Below the pieces are notes generated by a model. That model was not told the origin of the DNA. It made no database searches and was given only the letters and a program-made list of their open reading frames with translations. Shown here piece by piece: positions 17,693-26,338 of a stretch of DNA of 64,000 bases. The stretch is from an uncultured Rikenellaceae bacterium (GTDB lineage: Bacteria > Bacteroidota > Bacteroidia > Bacteroidales > Rikenellaceae): the NCBI GenBank assembly GCA_947038405.1, contig CAMQVY010000011.1, positions 1-64,000 on the forward strand. The letters run 5' to 3'. Position numbers and translations under genes: made by a program. How positions within the stretch are numbered: the first letter of the stretch is position 1; each line of letters starts with the position of its first letter.

Positions 17693-19924
17693 CTAGTTAT
17701 CCTTTTTTTCAAGGAAATATTTTTGACTTTTCAATAGATTCCTAGACTGTAATACCATAGTTTTTGTCTCGTTCAAGATATTAAGATATAAAATACTCGA
17801 TTTTGTACTCGTAGACTTAGTCTTAATACGTCTTAACTGATCCTTAATAGCATCTGCAATTAGCTCAAATAGATTATCTTTCAACTGTAACACAGCCTCT
17901 ATATTATCAAAATTCTGACTCTGTAACATCACATTGATCTTATCGTAAATAATAGATACCTGATCATTTACTCTGATCAAATCATCTACCTGCTCCTTAG
18001 TAAGTCCTTCATGATTATTATCAATATGGTCATACGCAGGACGAGTGATATGAACTAGTGCCTTTGTTACCTCACTCATATAATCTACAACTTGTACATA
18101 GAAGTGTCCTGTATCAACATAACTACCTTCTAACTGCTTTATTGTTGACAAAACCTCATACTTACGCTCTCTTGCTGCGAAATATAACTCATTAGACTCT
18201 TTAACGAGTGCTTTCAATGATTTTCTATCCTCATTAAATACTCCATCTAAAGTCTCCTTATAGATACGGATTGCAGCTACCATAGTCTCATTAACTTCCC
18301 CATTACATATAGCAATAATATCCCCATTCTCATGGTTTGCACTCATTCTCTTGTTATGAGAAGTTGTTTTAGCCTCACGTTTCTTATGGATAATGCTACT
18401 TTGAATGAATAAATATACACATAAAAGTGCAATTGCAACGATAGCAAAGATTCCTCCAATCATTAATAACAAACCAATACCATAAGCTATTATAAATGCA
18501 ATCACTGCAGTTAAGAACCACCCTGAAATAACAGTCAAAACACCCGTAACTCTATATACAGCACTCTCTCTACCCCAAGCTCTATCTGACAATGAAGATC
18601 CCATTGCAACCATAAAAGTAACATATGTTGTTGATAATGGCAATTTGAATGATGTTGCAATAGCGATAAGAATAGATGCTAACGTTAAGTTTACTGTCGC
18701 TCTAATCAAGTCAAAGTGAGCGTGATCTGCGGCATCAACTTCTTTCATTGGTTCAAATCGTCTCTCAATAGAGTCTTGTATCTTCTTAGGGACAACCTTC
18801 TCATACTTCTTATTGATACTAAGAGCTAGACGAACTACTGATCTTGAGAATAGTGTTGATCCAAATCTCTCTGTTCCTTCATCCTTCTTTGCAAGATTGA
18901 TTTCAGTTTCAGTAACACTATCCGCCTTCTTAGAGAACCACAATGTTAATACCATAACAACTCCTGCAATAGCTAGAAACCAAGAGTTTGCAACAATAGG
19001 GTTATTAAGTGCTCCCATTAACATATTAGGATCACCAATTTCAGAGGCGATTCTAAAAGAGTCATATCCAGCAATAGGAACTCCTATAAAGTTAACTAAG
19101 TCATTACCCGCAAATGCTAGTGAAAGAGAGAACGTTCCTGCTAGAATAGTTATTTTAAGTATATTGATCTTGAACAGATGTTGTAGTATAGCCATTATAG
19201 CACTACATCCAGCCCATATAATTAATAGTGATTGTCCTAGATTATTCGAAATCAGCTCCATTATCTCAGGGCTAATAACACCTGAAGACTTCATTCCCTT
19301 AAAAATTGCAAAATATGCAATTGCAGTAAAAGCAATACCACACCAAAATGCGCCGAACTTAGAGAATAGTTTGTGGTATCTAAATGTAAATATTAATCTT
19401 GTAAAGTACATCACTACCGAACCTGTAACGAAAGCAACAACCACTGAGACTAATATTGCGGAGATAATAACCATAGCTTTACCTGAGTTGATAAACTTAG
19501 ATAAGTCATTTAGAGTTAGTGAATCGTCTCCTGAGATCTTTATTGTTGCAACTGCAATAGCCGCACCTAACAGACCAAAAACCAAAGAAACTGTTGTAGA
19601 AGTTGGGAGTCCAAATGTGTTAAAGAGATCTAATAGAATTACATTTGCAAACATTACAGCTAAAAAGAGCATCATAATCTCTTGGAAGGAGAACGCCCCA
19701 GGGTAGAAAACTCCACTACGTGCGACCTCCATCATCCCGCTTGATGTTAATGCTCCAATCATAATACCTGCTGATGCAATCAGAAGTATCACATATTTAG
19801 GCGCTGCTTTAGAGCCGATTGCAGAGTTCATAAAGTTTACAGCATCATTGGCGACGCCTACAACTAATCCTGAAACTGCAAGGGCCATTAAAATGCCCAC
19901 AATTAAAAAATACACACTATCCAT
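17693..19924 (-). CDS. PiT-family inorganic phosphate transporter with fused PhoU-like domain
   Basis: The 743-residue protein is an inner-membrane phosphate permease. The PiT signature is present twice: NDAVNFMNSAIGSKA from residue 26 and GNDLVNFIGVPIAGYDSF near 270; many membrane helices fill residues 1-500. After a basic linker a soluble helical tail (about 530-743) resembles PhoU/DUF47, for example HFYVQVVDYMSEVTKALVHI. In many bacteria the DUF47/PhoU-like partner of a Pit transporter is a separate gene; here the two are one polypeptide. No phosphate-box operator is recognised. Confidence 0.9.
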   Translation of the reverse strand: MDSVYFLIVGILMALAVSGLVVGVANDAVNFMNSAIGSKAAPKYVILLIASAGIMIGALTSSGMMEVARSGVFYPGAFSFQEIMMLFLAVMFANVILLDLFNTFGLPTSTTVSLVFGLLGAAIAVATIKISGDDSLTLNDLSKFINSGKAMVIISAILVSVVVAFVTGSVVMYFTRLIFTFRYHKLFSKFGAFWCGIAFTAIAYFAIFKGMKSSGVISPEIMELISNNLGQSLLIIWAGCSAIMAILQHLFKINILKITILAGTFSLSLAFAGNDLVNFIGVPIAGYDSFRIASEIGDPNMLMGALNNPIVANSWFLAIAGVVMVLTLWFSKKADSVTETEINLAKKDEGTERFGSTLFSRSVVRLALSINKKYEKVVPKKIQDSIERRFEPMKEVDAADHAHFDLIRATVNLTLASILIAIATSFKLPLSTTYVTFMVAMGSSLSDRAWGRESAVYRVTGVLTVISGWFLTAVIAFIIAYGIGLLLMIGGIFAIVAIALLCVYLFIQSSIIHKKREAKTTSHNKRMSANHENGDIIAICNGEVNETMVAAIRIYKETLDGVFNEDRKSLKALVKESNELYFAARERKYEVLSTIKQLEGSYVDTGHFYVQVVDYMSEVTKALVHITRPAYDHIDNNHEGLTKEQVDDLIRVNDQVSIIYDKINVMLQSQNFDNIEAVLQLKDNLFELIADAIKDQLRRIKTKSTSTKSSILYLNILNETKTMVLQSRNLLKSQKYFLEKKDN

Positions 19925-20126
19925 AATAGGGTTTTAAGTTATATTAACATAAATTTACACTTCTTACAAATTATAACCATTTTGCATGAAAAAAACGCAA
20001 AACGACTATTTATAGGGCAAAACTAATAACATTTTTCGTTTTTCACCCCTATTTTCTCGATTATTAACAATTCCTTAATATTTAATAAGCGGCAAAAAAC
20101 ATCTAAATATAGCAAACAAATCTTAT

Positions 20127-20142
20127 AAAACGAAGTTTTACG
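20127..20142. repeat. Fragment of the dispersed AAAACGAAGTTTT element
   Basis: AAAACGAAGTTTT matches the outer arm of the copies at 26.3 and 51.7 kb over 13 bases, but no complementary arm follows. It may be a remnant or a chance match. Confidence 0.3.
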
Positions 20143-20219
20143 TCAAATTCCATGTTTTTTTTAGGTTCAGTGCATAGCCAAAGCATTAAAACTAAAGTCA
20201 AAATCGCAACTTTTTTAAC

Positions 20220-20227
20220 TACCTTTG
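20220..20227 (+). promoter_or_regulatory. Candidate -7 box for the acyltransferase gene
   Basis: TACCTTTG matches TAnnTTTG, 81 bases before the start codon. A -33 TTTG is not evident at the expected distance. Confidence 0.45.
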
Positions 20228-20308
20228 TATTCAGTTAATTCAAGTATCATGATTTATTGAGGTGAAAATACTACTTATTTTTAATAAAACAGAATAAAGT
20301 TAAAATAT

Positions 20309-21397
20309 ATGATAAAAAGGTTTGAAGCGCTAGATGCCTTTAGAGGATTGTGCGCTATTTTTGTAGTTCTATCTCATATGCACTTTGCTGGGAGTATTAG
20401 CGAATATAGCTTCTTTAGAGGAAGTGGTATTTTTGTTGAATTTTTCTTTGTATTGAGTGGATTTGTTCTCGCTCATAGCTACGGATATAGAGCTAAACTA
20501 CAATTTAAACAATTTTTTAAAGCACGATTCTTCCGAATATTCCCTCTGCATATTTTTATGTTAATGGTATTCATTGCTCTGGAGCTTGGAAAGTTCATTG
20601 CATATAAGTTTACGGATATTACATTTATAAGAGTCCCGTTTTCAGGATCAAATACAATTAGTGAAATTATTCCAAACCTATTATTGATTCAGGCCTGGAC
20701 TCCATTTGCAGAAAATTCATTCAACTCTCCATCGTGGAGTATTAGTATTGAATTCTACATGTACATGCTCCTATTTGGTTCATTGCTCATTTTTAAAAGA
20801 TATAAAGCCATTGCATGGTTTACAACCTCGTTAATTATGTTGTTTGCCCTAGGCACAGGAACTGATCTATTGCAACACAATGTGCTAAGAGGACTCTCTT
20901 GTTTCTTTGGAGGGGCTGCGACTTATGTCTTATACAAAAAATTAAGTGGAATCAAGATTAATAACTATATAGGCTCAATAATTGAGTTGTTTTTAATTAT
21001 TAGCGTAGTCTTTGTTGTTCAGTCAGACATCGAGTACCGCCAAATTATAGCAACAGTAACCTTCTTCTTTGTAGTACTATTCTTTGCCTTTGAGAGCGGA
21101 TATATATCATCGCTTTTAAAAATGGCCAGTTTTCAAACACTTGGCAGATTATCTTACTCAATATACATGATCCACTCCGCAATCCTTCTTTGTCTAACTT
21201 CAACAATGATGGTATTGCAAAAAGTTATAGGGACAGATTTTACATTGATGGTAAATGGTGCAAGGGTACTTACAACTGGAAATGTTCTCTTAAACAATAT
21301 TATTATTATCATGACTCTTGCTGTTGTCATTGCGTGTTCTCATGTTACATATAAGTATATAGAGATGAAAGGTCAGAAGCTAGGTAAAAAGCTATAA
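20309..21397 (+). CDS. Acyltransferase 3 family membrane protein (OafA/YrhL-like)
   Basis: The 362-residue protein has about ten membrane helices and the family's N-terminal motif: FEALDAFRGLCAIFVVLSHM, with the conserved Arg and the His at about residue 23. FFFVLSGFVLAHSY and SPSWSISIEFYMYM are also typical. These enzymes transfer acyl groups, often O-acetyl groups, to surface glycans. No polysaccharide genes are next to it, so the acceptor is unknown. It stands alone and ends at a strong bidirectional terminator. Confidence 0.9.
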   Translation: MIKRFEALDAFRGLCAIFVVLSHMHFAGSISEYSFFRGSGIFVEFFFVLSGFVLAHSYGYRAKLQFKQFFKARFFRIFPLHIFMLMVFIALELGKFIAYKFTDITFIRVPFSGSNTISEIIPNLLLIQAWTPFAENSFNSPSWSISIEFYMYMLLFGSLLIFKRYKAIAWFTTSLIMLFALGTGTDLLQHNVLRGLSCFFGGAATYVLYKKLSGIKINNYIGSIIELFLIISVVFVVQSDIEYRQIIATVTFFFVVLFFAFESGYISSLLKMASFQTLGRLSYSIYMIHSAILLCLTSTMMVLQKVIGTDFTLMVNGARVLTTGNVLLNNIIIIMTLAVVIACSHVTYKYIEMKGQKLGKKL

Positions 21398-21443
21398 TTA
21401 CATCCTAATTAACAATCATTACACAAAATAGAGTAGCAAACAT

Positions 21444-21480
21444 AAAAAAATCGTCGGAGAAAATACTCCGACGATTTTTT
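21444..21480. terminator. Bidirectional rho-independent terminator
   Basis: AAAATCGTCGGAG pairs perfectly with CTCCGACGATTTT around an AAAATA loop, flanked by A and T tracts on both sides. It lies between the acyltransferase (plus) and ruvA (minus) stop codons and can serve both. Confidence 0.92.
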
Positions 21481-21503
21481 ATTTATATCTTATTCAATAG
21501 TAG

Positions 21504-22106
21504 TTACAACTTCTTTAATGAGATCCTAATCACCTGCTCAACTTTTGCATCTGGATTATCTTTAATAACAGCTTTTATAACCTTATCCGAGCTATTTCGG
21601 GCAAACCCAAGCATCGTAAGTGCAGCAATAGCCTCATCATAAATCTGAGAATTGACTCCAACTTTATCCTTATTTAGAAGTGATAGAGTATCTCTACCAT
21701 CACCAACGATCTTATCTTTTAATTCAACGATTATCTTTTGTGCTGTCTTCATCCCAAGACCCTTAACATTTTTAAGTAAGGTAGCGTTCTCACTACATAT
21801 AATATTAGCCAACTCATCTGATTTATATGTAGATAGTATCATCCTCGCCGTTCCACCACCAACTCCAGAGACACTTATAAGCAATCTAAAATGCTCCCTC
21901 TCCAACTTTGTTGCAAAACCATACAAAACTTGTGCATCCTCTCGTACAATATAATGAGAATACAATCGAGCACTCTCTTTGTGCTCTATTTCAGAGTACG
22001 TTTGTAACGAAATATTTAGAAAATACCCTACCCCACCACAGTTTATTACGGCGCACGCTGGAGTCAATTCAGCGACTGCTCCTTCAAAAAATTCATACAT
22101 ACTCAA
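21504..22106 (-). CDS. ruvA: Holliday junction branch migration protein RuvA
   Basis: The 200-residue protein binds four-way junctions and directs the RuvB motor. It opens MYEFFEGAVAELTPACAVIN, has the helix-hairpin-helix region LLISVSGVGGGTARMIL and LLKNVKGLGMKTAQKIIVEL, and a C-terminal domain (about 150-200) for RuvB contact. Length is that of the family. ruvB and ruvC are not adjacent. A TAATTTTG box is found upstream (22141-22148). Confidence 0.95.
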   Translation of the reverse strand: MSMYEFFEGAVAELTPACAVINCGGVGYFLNISLQTYSEIEHKESARLYSHYIVREDAQVLYGFATKLEREHFRLLISVSGVGGGTARMILSTYKSDELANIICSENATLLKNVKGLGMKTAQKIIVELKDKIVGDGRDTLSLLNKDKVGVNSQIYDEAIAALTMLGFARNSSDKVIKAVIKDNPDAKVEQVIRISLKKL

Positions 22107-22140
22107 AAACTAATTTTACATACAACATTGCATATCGGAA

Positions 22141-22148
22141 CAAAATTA
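22141..22148 (-). promoter_or_regulatory. Candidate -7 box for ruvA
   Basis: The minus strand reads TAATTTTG, matching TAnnTTTG, 34 bases before the ruvA start. No -33 TTTG is visible at normal spacing. Confidence 0.35.
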
Positions 22149-22244
22149 CCAAAATATTCTTACTTGACACATTTTTCATATATCTTTTTGCCTTATCGCC
22201 CGATACTATTGTAGAAGATTATATGATTATACACAATAAATTAA

Positions 22245-22252
22245 TATCTTTG
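22245..22252 (+). promoter_or_regulatory. Candidate -7 box for the OmpH-like lipoprotein gene
   Basis: TATCTTTG matches TAnnTTTG, about 70 bases before the start codon at 22322. The -33 region is weak. Confidence 0.45.
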
Positions 22253-22321
22253 TATTCCGTTTAACTGGACAATTAAGATAAAAAAGCAAATAATATATTA
22301 AAACCTTAAAACTTAAAATTT

Positions 22322-22948
22322 ATGAAAAAGTCAGCAACTTTAGTACTATCACTTTTTTCAACACTATTAGCTGGAGGGTTTGTAGCGTGTAACTCAACGT
22401 CAACTGCAAACAATACTGCAACTACGGCAACAGCAACAACTGCTATTGTGACACCAACAGCATCAACATCTACAACTATTCCAATTGCATATATTAACAT
22501 AGACTCTCTTGTTAGTGCTTATGACCTATACAGTGACCTACGTAGTGCATACGAAACTAAAGCTGCAAAAGTTGAGAAAGAGTTAACTGCTAAGAGTCGC
22601 AGCTTTGAAAAAGATGTAGCTGACTTCCAAAACAAAGTTGAGAAAGGTCTTGTTACAAGAGCTCAAGCTGCAACAATGGAACAATCTCTACAAAAGAAAC
22701 AACAAGACTTTGTTGCTAACAGAGACCTTCTACTACAAGGAATGGCTGAAGAGGAGAGAGTTATGTTAAACAACATCCAGTACAACATCACTGAGTACCT
22801 AAAGGAGTTTAATGCAGATAATCGTTACGGTGTAATTCTTAGCACTACGACTGCTGGTCCAGTTTTGAATGCTGATCCAGCTCTAAATATTACAACTCAA
22901 GTTCTTGATGGACTTAACAAGAAATACGCTGCTGAGAAGGTAAAATAA
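22322..22948 (+). CDS. OmpH/Skp-family periplasmic chaperone, lipoprotein form
   Basis: The 208-residue protein has a lipoprotein signal ending GGFVAC (Cys 23), a Thr/Ala-rich linker (about 24-55), then an OmpH/Skp region beginning IAYINIDSLVSAYDLYSDL and a long charged coiled coil (about 75-165; for example EKDVADFQNKVEKGLVTRAQ), and a C-terminal GVILSTTTAGPVLNADPALN segment typical of the family. Skp proteins hold unfolded outer-membrane proteins in the periplasm. The Skp of enterobacteria is soluble, whereas this one is predicted to be lipid-anchored. It is monocistronic and ends in a 20-bp stem. Confidence 0.88.
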   Translation: MKKSATLVLSLFSTLLAGGFVACNSTSTANNTATTATATTAIVTPTASTSTTIPIAYINIDSLVSAYDLYSDLRSAYETKAAKVEKELTAKSRSFEKDVADFQNKVEKGLVTRAQAATMEQSLQKKQQDFVANRDLLLQGMAEEERVMLNNIQYNITEYLKEFNADNRYGVILSTTTAGPVLNADPALNITTQVLDGLNKKYAAEKVK

Positions 22949-23010
22949 TCTAGTATTGCACATTCAAAACTAAGATAATTTATCAACTCGATCCATATAC
23001 TGGGTCGCAG

Positions 23011-23070
23011 AAAACAGACAAGCTCTCTAAAATTCACTTTATGTGGATATTAGAGAGCTTGTCTGTTTTT
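23011..23070. terminator. Bidirectional terminator with 20-bp perfect stem
   Basis: Arms 23011-23030 and 23050-23069 (AAAACAGACAAGCTCTCTAA and its exact complement) close a 19-base loop that itself can pair further. A T-tract follows on the plus strand and an A-tract precedes it. The hairpin overlaps the stop codon of the convergent small membrane-protein gene. Confidence 0.88.
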
Positions 23071-23380
23071 AAATTCGTGGTTTATGTACTATTCTAACAA
23101 TTAAAGAGACGAGATAAATCGTTACTCCATAAATAATCGAAACTAATGAAATCCGAAACGCTCCAACAATAGCAATAAACGAAATATCTGGCATCGCAAT
23201 AACAGCACTACATGCGATGAAGAGACCATACAGCTGCATTACAACTCCAAATACAAGAGCAACAAGTCCAATCTCCTTGACCCATGCAGGTGCTCTCCAT
23301 GCTGCAAGGAATAGAGATATTAAAATAAGTGTTAAAATACCCATAATTACTGGGTTGCCCGCATTAAATAATTGTATCAT
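23069..23380 (-). CDS. Hypothetical small membrane protein
   Basis: This 103-residue protein is not recognised. It has about three membrane helices (roughly residues 10-28, 33-60 and 68-95), with a short loop containing RAPAWVKE and a basic C-terminus (VRIVHKPRI). Its stop codon lies in the terminator shared with the OmpH-like gene. A TATATTTG box (23411-23404) lies about 24 bases before the start. Nothing in its neighbours suggests a pathway. Confidence 0.65.
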   Translation of the reverse strand: MIQLFNAGNPVIMGILTLILISLFLAAWRAPAWVKEIGLVALVFGVVMQLYGLFIACSAVIAMPDISFIAIVGAFRISLVSIIYGVTIYLVSLIVRIVHKPRI

Positions 23381-23403
23381 AATTTTGTGATATTAGTGTA
23401 TGG

Positions 23404-23411
23404 CAAATATA
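23404..23411 (-). promoter_or_regulatory. Candidate -7 box for the small membrane-protein gene
   Basis: The minus strand reads TATATTTG, a match to TAnnTTTG. A TTTG lies 26 bases further upstream, longer than the usual 19-21 spacing. Confidence 0.35.
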
Positions 23412-23507
23412 GGTGGTAGTATAAAAATAACCTAATTCAAATCCAGCTCTTAATGTGTCGAATCCAATCAATGCCACAATTCGAGATGGTTCTAGAGATA
23501 AAAAGAT

Positions 23508-23515
23508 TATTTTTG
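23508..23515 (+). promoter_or_regulatory. Candidate -7 box for the LytTR gene
   Basis: TATTTTTG matches TAnnTTTG, 20 bases before the ATG at 23536. The -33 region is not well matched. Confidence 0.4.
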
Positions 23516-23535
23516 CAATATAAACCTTACATAGA

Positions 23536-24237
23536 ATGAAGAAACAAATATTTTTTGAAATTTCATATTGGCTATTAGTATTACTTATATTAAGTTTTCT
23601 AATCAAGAGCATGTCATACTCATTTGAAGCGTCATTCTTTATCGCGTCAGCGATACTCATGGGGACAGTTGTTGGGAGAGTGCTACACAAAAAGATTGAC
23701 TATAAAAGCATGAGACATGGCGTATTGAACTCAATATATCTAGCTTTTGTTATTTTACTGATTGAGTACCTTACCATAACACTTGTTCACCTATACATTC
23801 CATTATTACAGACGGATCAATGCCCCGATATATTAATTAATCCAATCTTTTTATGGATTATATCAATAGCGTTTATTATTATAGATGAGTTGTTATCAAA
23901 GTTGTTCTTTGCAAATCGAGAGCTAGATAAGTATATTGAATTCACATCGGAGCGAAGAAAAATTAAATTATTGACAGATTCTATTATATTGATTGAATCT
24001 AATGGGGATGAGGTTTGGGTTAGAACGTCACTACAAACCTCATTTAGAACAAAAATGAAAATATCTCATTGGGAAGGGCGATTAGATAGTAGATTTGTTA
24101 GAGTCCATCGCTCGTATATTGTAAATAGAAATTACGTAGTCGATGTGAATGCCTCCGAAGTAAGAGTCGGTGATTACCTTATCCCAATATCCAGAAAATA
24201 CAAAGAGTGTAATCCTTATTGCAAACCAAATAAGTAA
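23536..24237 (+). CDS. Membrane-anchored LytTR-domain transcription regulator
   Basis: The 233-residue protein has four membrane helices in its N-terminal half (about residues 10-30, 33-50, 65-90 and 102-122) and a C-terminal LytTR DNA-binding domain (about 140-228) with the conserved FVRVHRSYIVNRNYV and the ILIESNGDEVWVRTS strand. There is no receiver domain, so it is not a standard response regulator; the sensor part is probably the membrane region itself, as in other one-component membrane LytTR proteins. No histidine kinase gene is next to it. Targets are unknown; the two following small membrane-protein genes are possible ones (inference). Confidence 0.85.
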   Translation: MKKQIFFEISYWLLVLLILSFLIKSMSYSFEASFFIASAILMGTVVGRVLHKKIDYKSMRHGVLNSIYLAFVILLIEYLTITLVHLYIPLLQTDQCPDILINPIFLWIISIAFIIIDELLSKLFFANRELDKYIEFTSERRKIKLLTDSIILIESNGDEVWVRTSLQTSFRTKMKISHWEGRLDSRFVRVHRSYIVNRNYVVDVNASEVRVGDYLIPISRKYKECNPYCKPNK

Positions 24238-24290
24238 ACATTGCAAACATAGCTAATTTATTTAATAGTGATGTTTTCAGATTTTATTTA

Positions 24291-24298
24291 TACATTTG
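24291..24298 (+). promoter_or_regulatory. Candidate -7 box for the DUF4339/CD225 gene
   Basis: TACATTTG matches TAnnTTTG, 44 bases before the start at 24343. The -33 region (ATGTTTTCAG) is only partly matched. Confidence 0.4.
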
Positions 24299-24342
24299 TA
24301 TGTATAGCGTAATAGTACCAAATAACTTAATTCGATATCATT

Positions 24343-24924
24343 ATGAACAATTACTTTTACATAGACTTAGATGGAGTTCAACATGGTCCTTTACCTCTAA
24401 ATCAACTAGTGGAGAAGCAGTGTCTACGTCCAGAAACTATGGTCTGGAATAGCACTCTTGTCGATTGGCAGAGAGCGGATAGCGTTGATGGATTAAATGA
24501 AGCTCTTGCCGCTACAAATTCGGCAAATATGGGAAACACTCCCCCTCCTCATCCAAATAATAACGATAGTAAAACATCTCAACAGGGTTCATATTACTAT
24601 CAAAACTATCAGAATCAAATACCTCCAAAACCTGAGAACTGGCTTGTTTGGAACATACTAGCAACGGTACTATGCTGCGGGTTCATACCTGGTATTGTTG
24701 GAATTATATACTCTAGTAAAGTTGACAACTACTGGGCTATGGGTTTGTATAGCGACGCAATGAGAGCTGCAAATACAGCTAAAATCATGTTCTTCGTATC
24801 ATTAGGACTATATGCTATAACCGCACTTTGGAATGTTGGATCTCTATTTGCACTCTTTATTCCTATAATGGCAGGTGTTAGCAATGGAGTATTCGATTTT
24901 AACATTTGTGGATTCCCATTCTAA
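24343..24924 (+). CDS. DUF4339 (GYF-like) plus CD225/dispanin membrane protein
   Basis: The 193-residue protein has an N-terminal GYF_2/DUF4339 domain (residues 1-55; YFYIDLDGVQHGPLPLNQL and PETMVWNSTLVDWQRA), a low-complexity linker rich in Pro, Asn and Tyr (about 60-100), and a CD225/dispanin-type membrane hairpin (about 103-175; NWLVWNILATVLCCGFIPG, then IYSSKVDNYWAMGLYSDAMR). Such proteins occur widely in Bacteroidota; their role is unknown. GYF-like domains bind proline-rich peptides. The DUF2752 gene follows after 34 bases and is likely co-transcribed. Confidence 0.88.
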   Translation: MNNYFYIDLDGVQHGPLPLNQLVEKQCLRPETMVWNSTLVDWQRADSVDGLNEALAATNSANMGNTPPPHPNNNDSKTSQQGSYYYQNYQNQIPPKPENWLVWNILATVLCCGFIPGIVGIIYSSKVDNYWAMGLYSDAMRAANTAKIMFFVSLGLYAITALWNVGSLFALFIPIMAGVSNGVFDFNICGFPF

Positions 24925-24958
24925 CAATGTTGAACAAAACATATAAAGGATAACAACA

Positions 24959-25348
24959 ATGAGTCCTAAAGTTAAGATAATAATAACTACTCTACTGATT
25001 ATTAGTGGAGTGGGATTTTATGTACTATATAAAAACATAGATCCTAGCGATAGTATATATGTACCAAAATGTATATCATACACAACATTTAACATTATAT
25101 GCCCAGGATGTGGAGTACAAAGAGCCGTACACTCAATTCTAAATGGAGAGATAATTAAAGGGATATACTTCAACCCTCTCATTGTTCTATCTATACCCTA
25201 TGTATTTCTACTTTTACTAATGTATATATTCAAACTAAAATATAAGCTACCAAAGTTATATCAAACTCTATACGGGCAAAAAGCAATCTGGATATTACTA
25301 ATAATATTAGTTTCATACACACTACTCCGAAATATATTTCAGTTTTAA
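24959..25348 (+). CDS. DUF2752 membrane protein
   Basis: The 129-residue protein shows the DUF2752 hallmark NIICPGCGVQRAVHSILNGE after a first membrane helix (about 7-25), followed by two more helices (about 77-97 and 107-125). The CPGCG motif could bind metal or be redox-active, but no function is established. It follows the CD225 protein gene, a pairing seen in other Bacteroidota in which both proteins are small membrane proteins of unknown role. Confidence 0.85.
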   Translation: MSPKVKIIITTLLIISGVGFYVLYKNIDPSDSIYVPKCISYTTFNIICPGCGVQRAVHSILNGEIIKGIYFNPLIVLSIPYVFLLLLMYIFKLKYKLPKLYQTLYGQKAIWILLIILVSYTLLRNIFQF

Positions 25349-25353
25349 CGCAG

Positions 25354-25404
25354 AAAACGCAGTTTCCAAAGAAATTAATTAAATTTCTCTGAAAACTGCG
25401 TTTT
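25354..25404. repeat. Dispersed palindrome, copy B (bidirectional terminator position)
   Basis: AAAACGCAGTTTCCAAAGAA and TTCTCTGAAAACTGCGTTTT are 23-base arms (two mismatches) around a 5-base centre. Compared with the copy at 26.3 kb the base A in GAAG is C here, and the opposite arm carries the matching G, a compensated change. It lies between the convergent stop codons of the DUF2752 and RluA genes. Confidence 0.8.
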
Positions 25405-25423
25405 GTTACATTACTCTATGATA

Positions 25424-26302
25424 CTATTGCTTTATCATATTTAAGAATATCTGTGGAACTCGTGTCTCGAAATCCATATCTTCTCCCGTAACAGGATGTG
25501 TAATATTTAATACATACGCATGTAAGCATACTCGATTTATCTTACTCGTCGCAGCTCCATACTTCTTGTCCCCAACGATAGGAGCCTTCAGATGCTCCAT
25601 ATGCACACGGATCTGATTCTTTTTTCCTGTCTCCAACTCTAGTTCAACAAGAGTATTCTCTTTCCCTTGCTTCAGCACCTTATATCTCGTAATAGCCAAC
25701 TCACCCTCAGAGTCATCATTTGGCACATACATCTTTAAAGCTTTATTCTCGACCAATTGAGTCCTTATCTCACCGCTCTTCTCTGCAAAACGCCCCTCGA
25801 CAACAGCAACATATCTTCTCTCACGAACTAGAGTATGCCACCCTTTCTGCATCGTAGATTGCACCTCTTCACTCTTTGCAAACATCATCAAACCAGATGT
25901 CTCTCTATCTAGTCTGTGAAGAATGAAAAGTCTATTGTTTGGATCTGCCAACTTAATATAATCACTCAAGATATAATAAGCTGTTTTCTCTCTCTGCTTA
26001 TCCGTTGCCATTGACAATAATCCGTTTCTCTTATCAATAACAATGATATGTTTATCTTCAAATACAATTCTAAGCATTGGGTGTTTCAACTCAAGAGGTG
26101 CTCTTCCTGTACGTACTCTCACAACATCACCCTCTTTTAATCCAAGGTTAAATTGTGTTGTTATTATATTATTAACAGATACTTGTCTATGTGTAAGGTA
26201 CGACTTGATAGTCGTACGACTCTGATTTTTGATATTCTCAACAAGACAAGGCATTAGAGTCGTAGCCTCTGATATATTAAATTCATAAACTTTCTCAGCC
26301 AT
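25424..26302 (-). CDS. RluA-family pseudouridine synthase
   Basis: The 292-residue protein has an N-terminal S4-like RNA-binding region (about 15-70) and the RluA catalytic motif LHRLDRETSGLMMFAKS, with catalytic Asp at about residue 132. The later segments TRYKVLKQGKENTLVELELE and QIRVHMEHLKAPIVGD are also standard. It modifies uridine in 23S rRNA or tRNA; which site cannot be told (RluC/RluD type most likely from the S4 domain). A copy of the dispersed palindrome lies just upstream of its start codon. Confidence 0.92.
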   Translation of the reverse strand: MAEKVYEFNISEATTLMPCLVENIKNQSRTTIKSYLTHRQVSVNNIITTQFNLGLKEGDVVRVRTGRAPLELKHPMLRIVFEDKHIIVIDKRNGLLSMATDKQREKTAYYILSDYIKLADPNNRLFILHRLDRETSGLMMFAKSEEVQSTMQKGWHTLVRERRYVAVVEGRFAEKSGEIRTQLVENKALKMYVPNDDSEGELAITRYKVLKQGKENTLVELELETGKKNQIRVHMEHLKAPIVGDKKYGAATSKINRVCLHAYVLNITHPVTGEDMDFETRVPQIFLNMIKQ

Positions 26303-26338
26303 GTGTAGTGGTATTAGTAAGCTACAAAAGTAGTGTAT

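Larger units (their letters stand above)
19925..20308. other. Intergenic region between divergent phosphate transporter and acyltransferase genes
   Basis: This 384-base, very AT-rich region holds a -7-like box for the acyltransferase (20220-20227), a candidate minus-strand box TAGTTTTG (20025-20018) for the transporter, and a fragment of the dispersed palindrome (AAAACGAAGTTTTACG, 20127-20142) without its partner arm. I see no small gene or RNA in the remainder. Confidence 0.55.

Noticed and set aside
18813-19706. Long open frame antisense to the phosphate transporter gene (297 codons)
   Set aside because: It is the shadow of a well-supported membrane transporter with Pit motifs on the opposite strand; its translation has no domain or start context.
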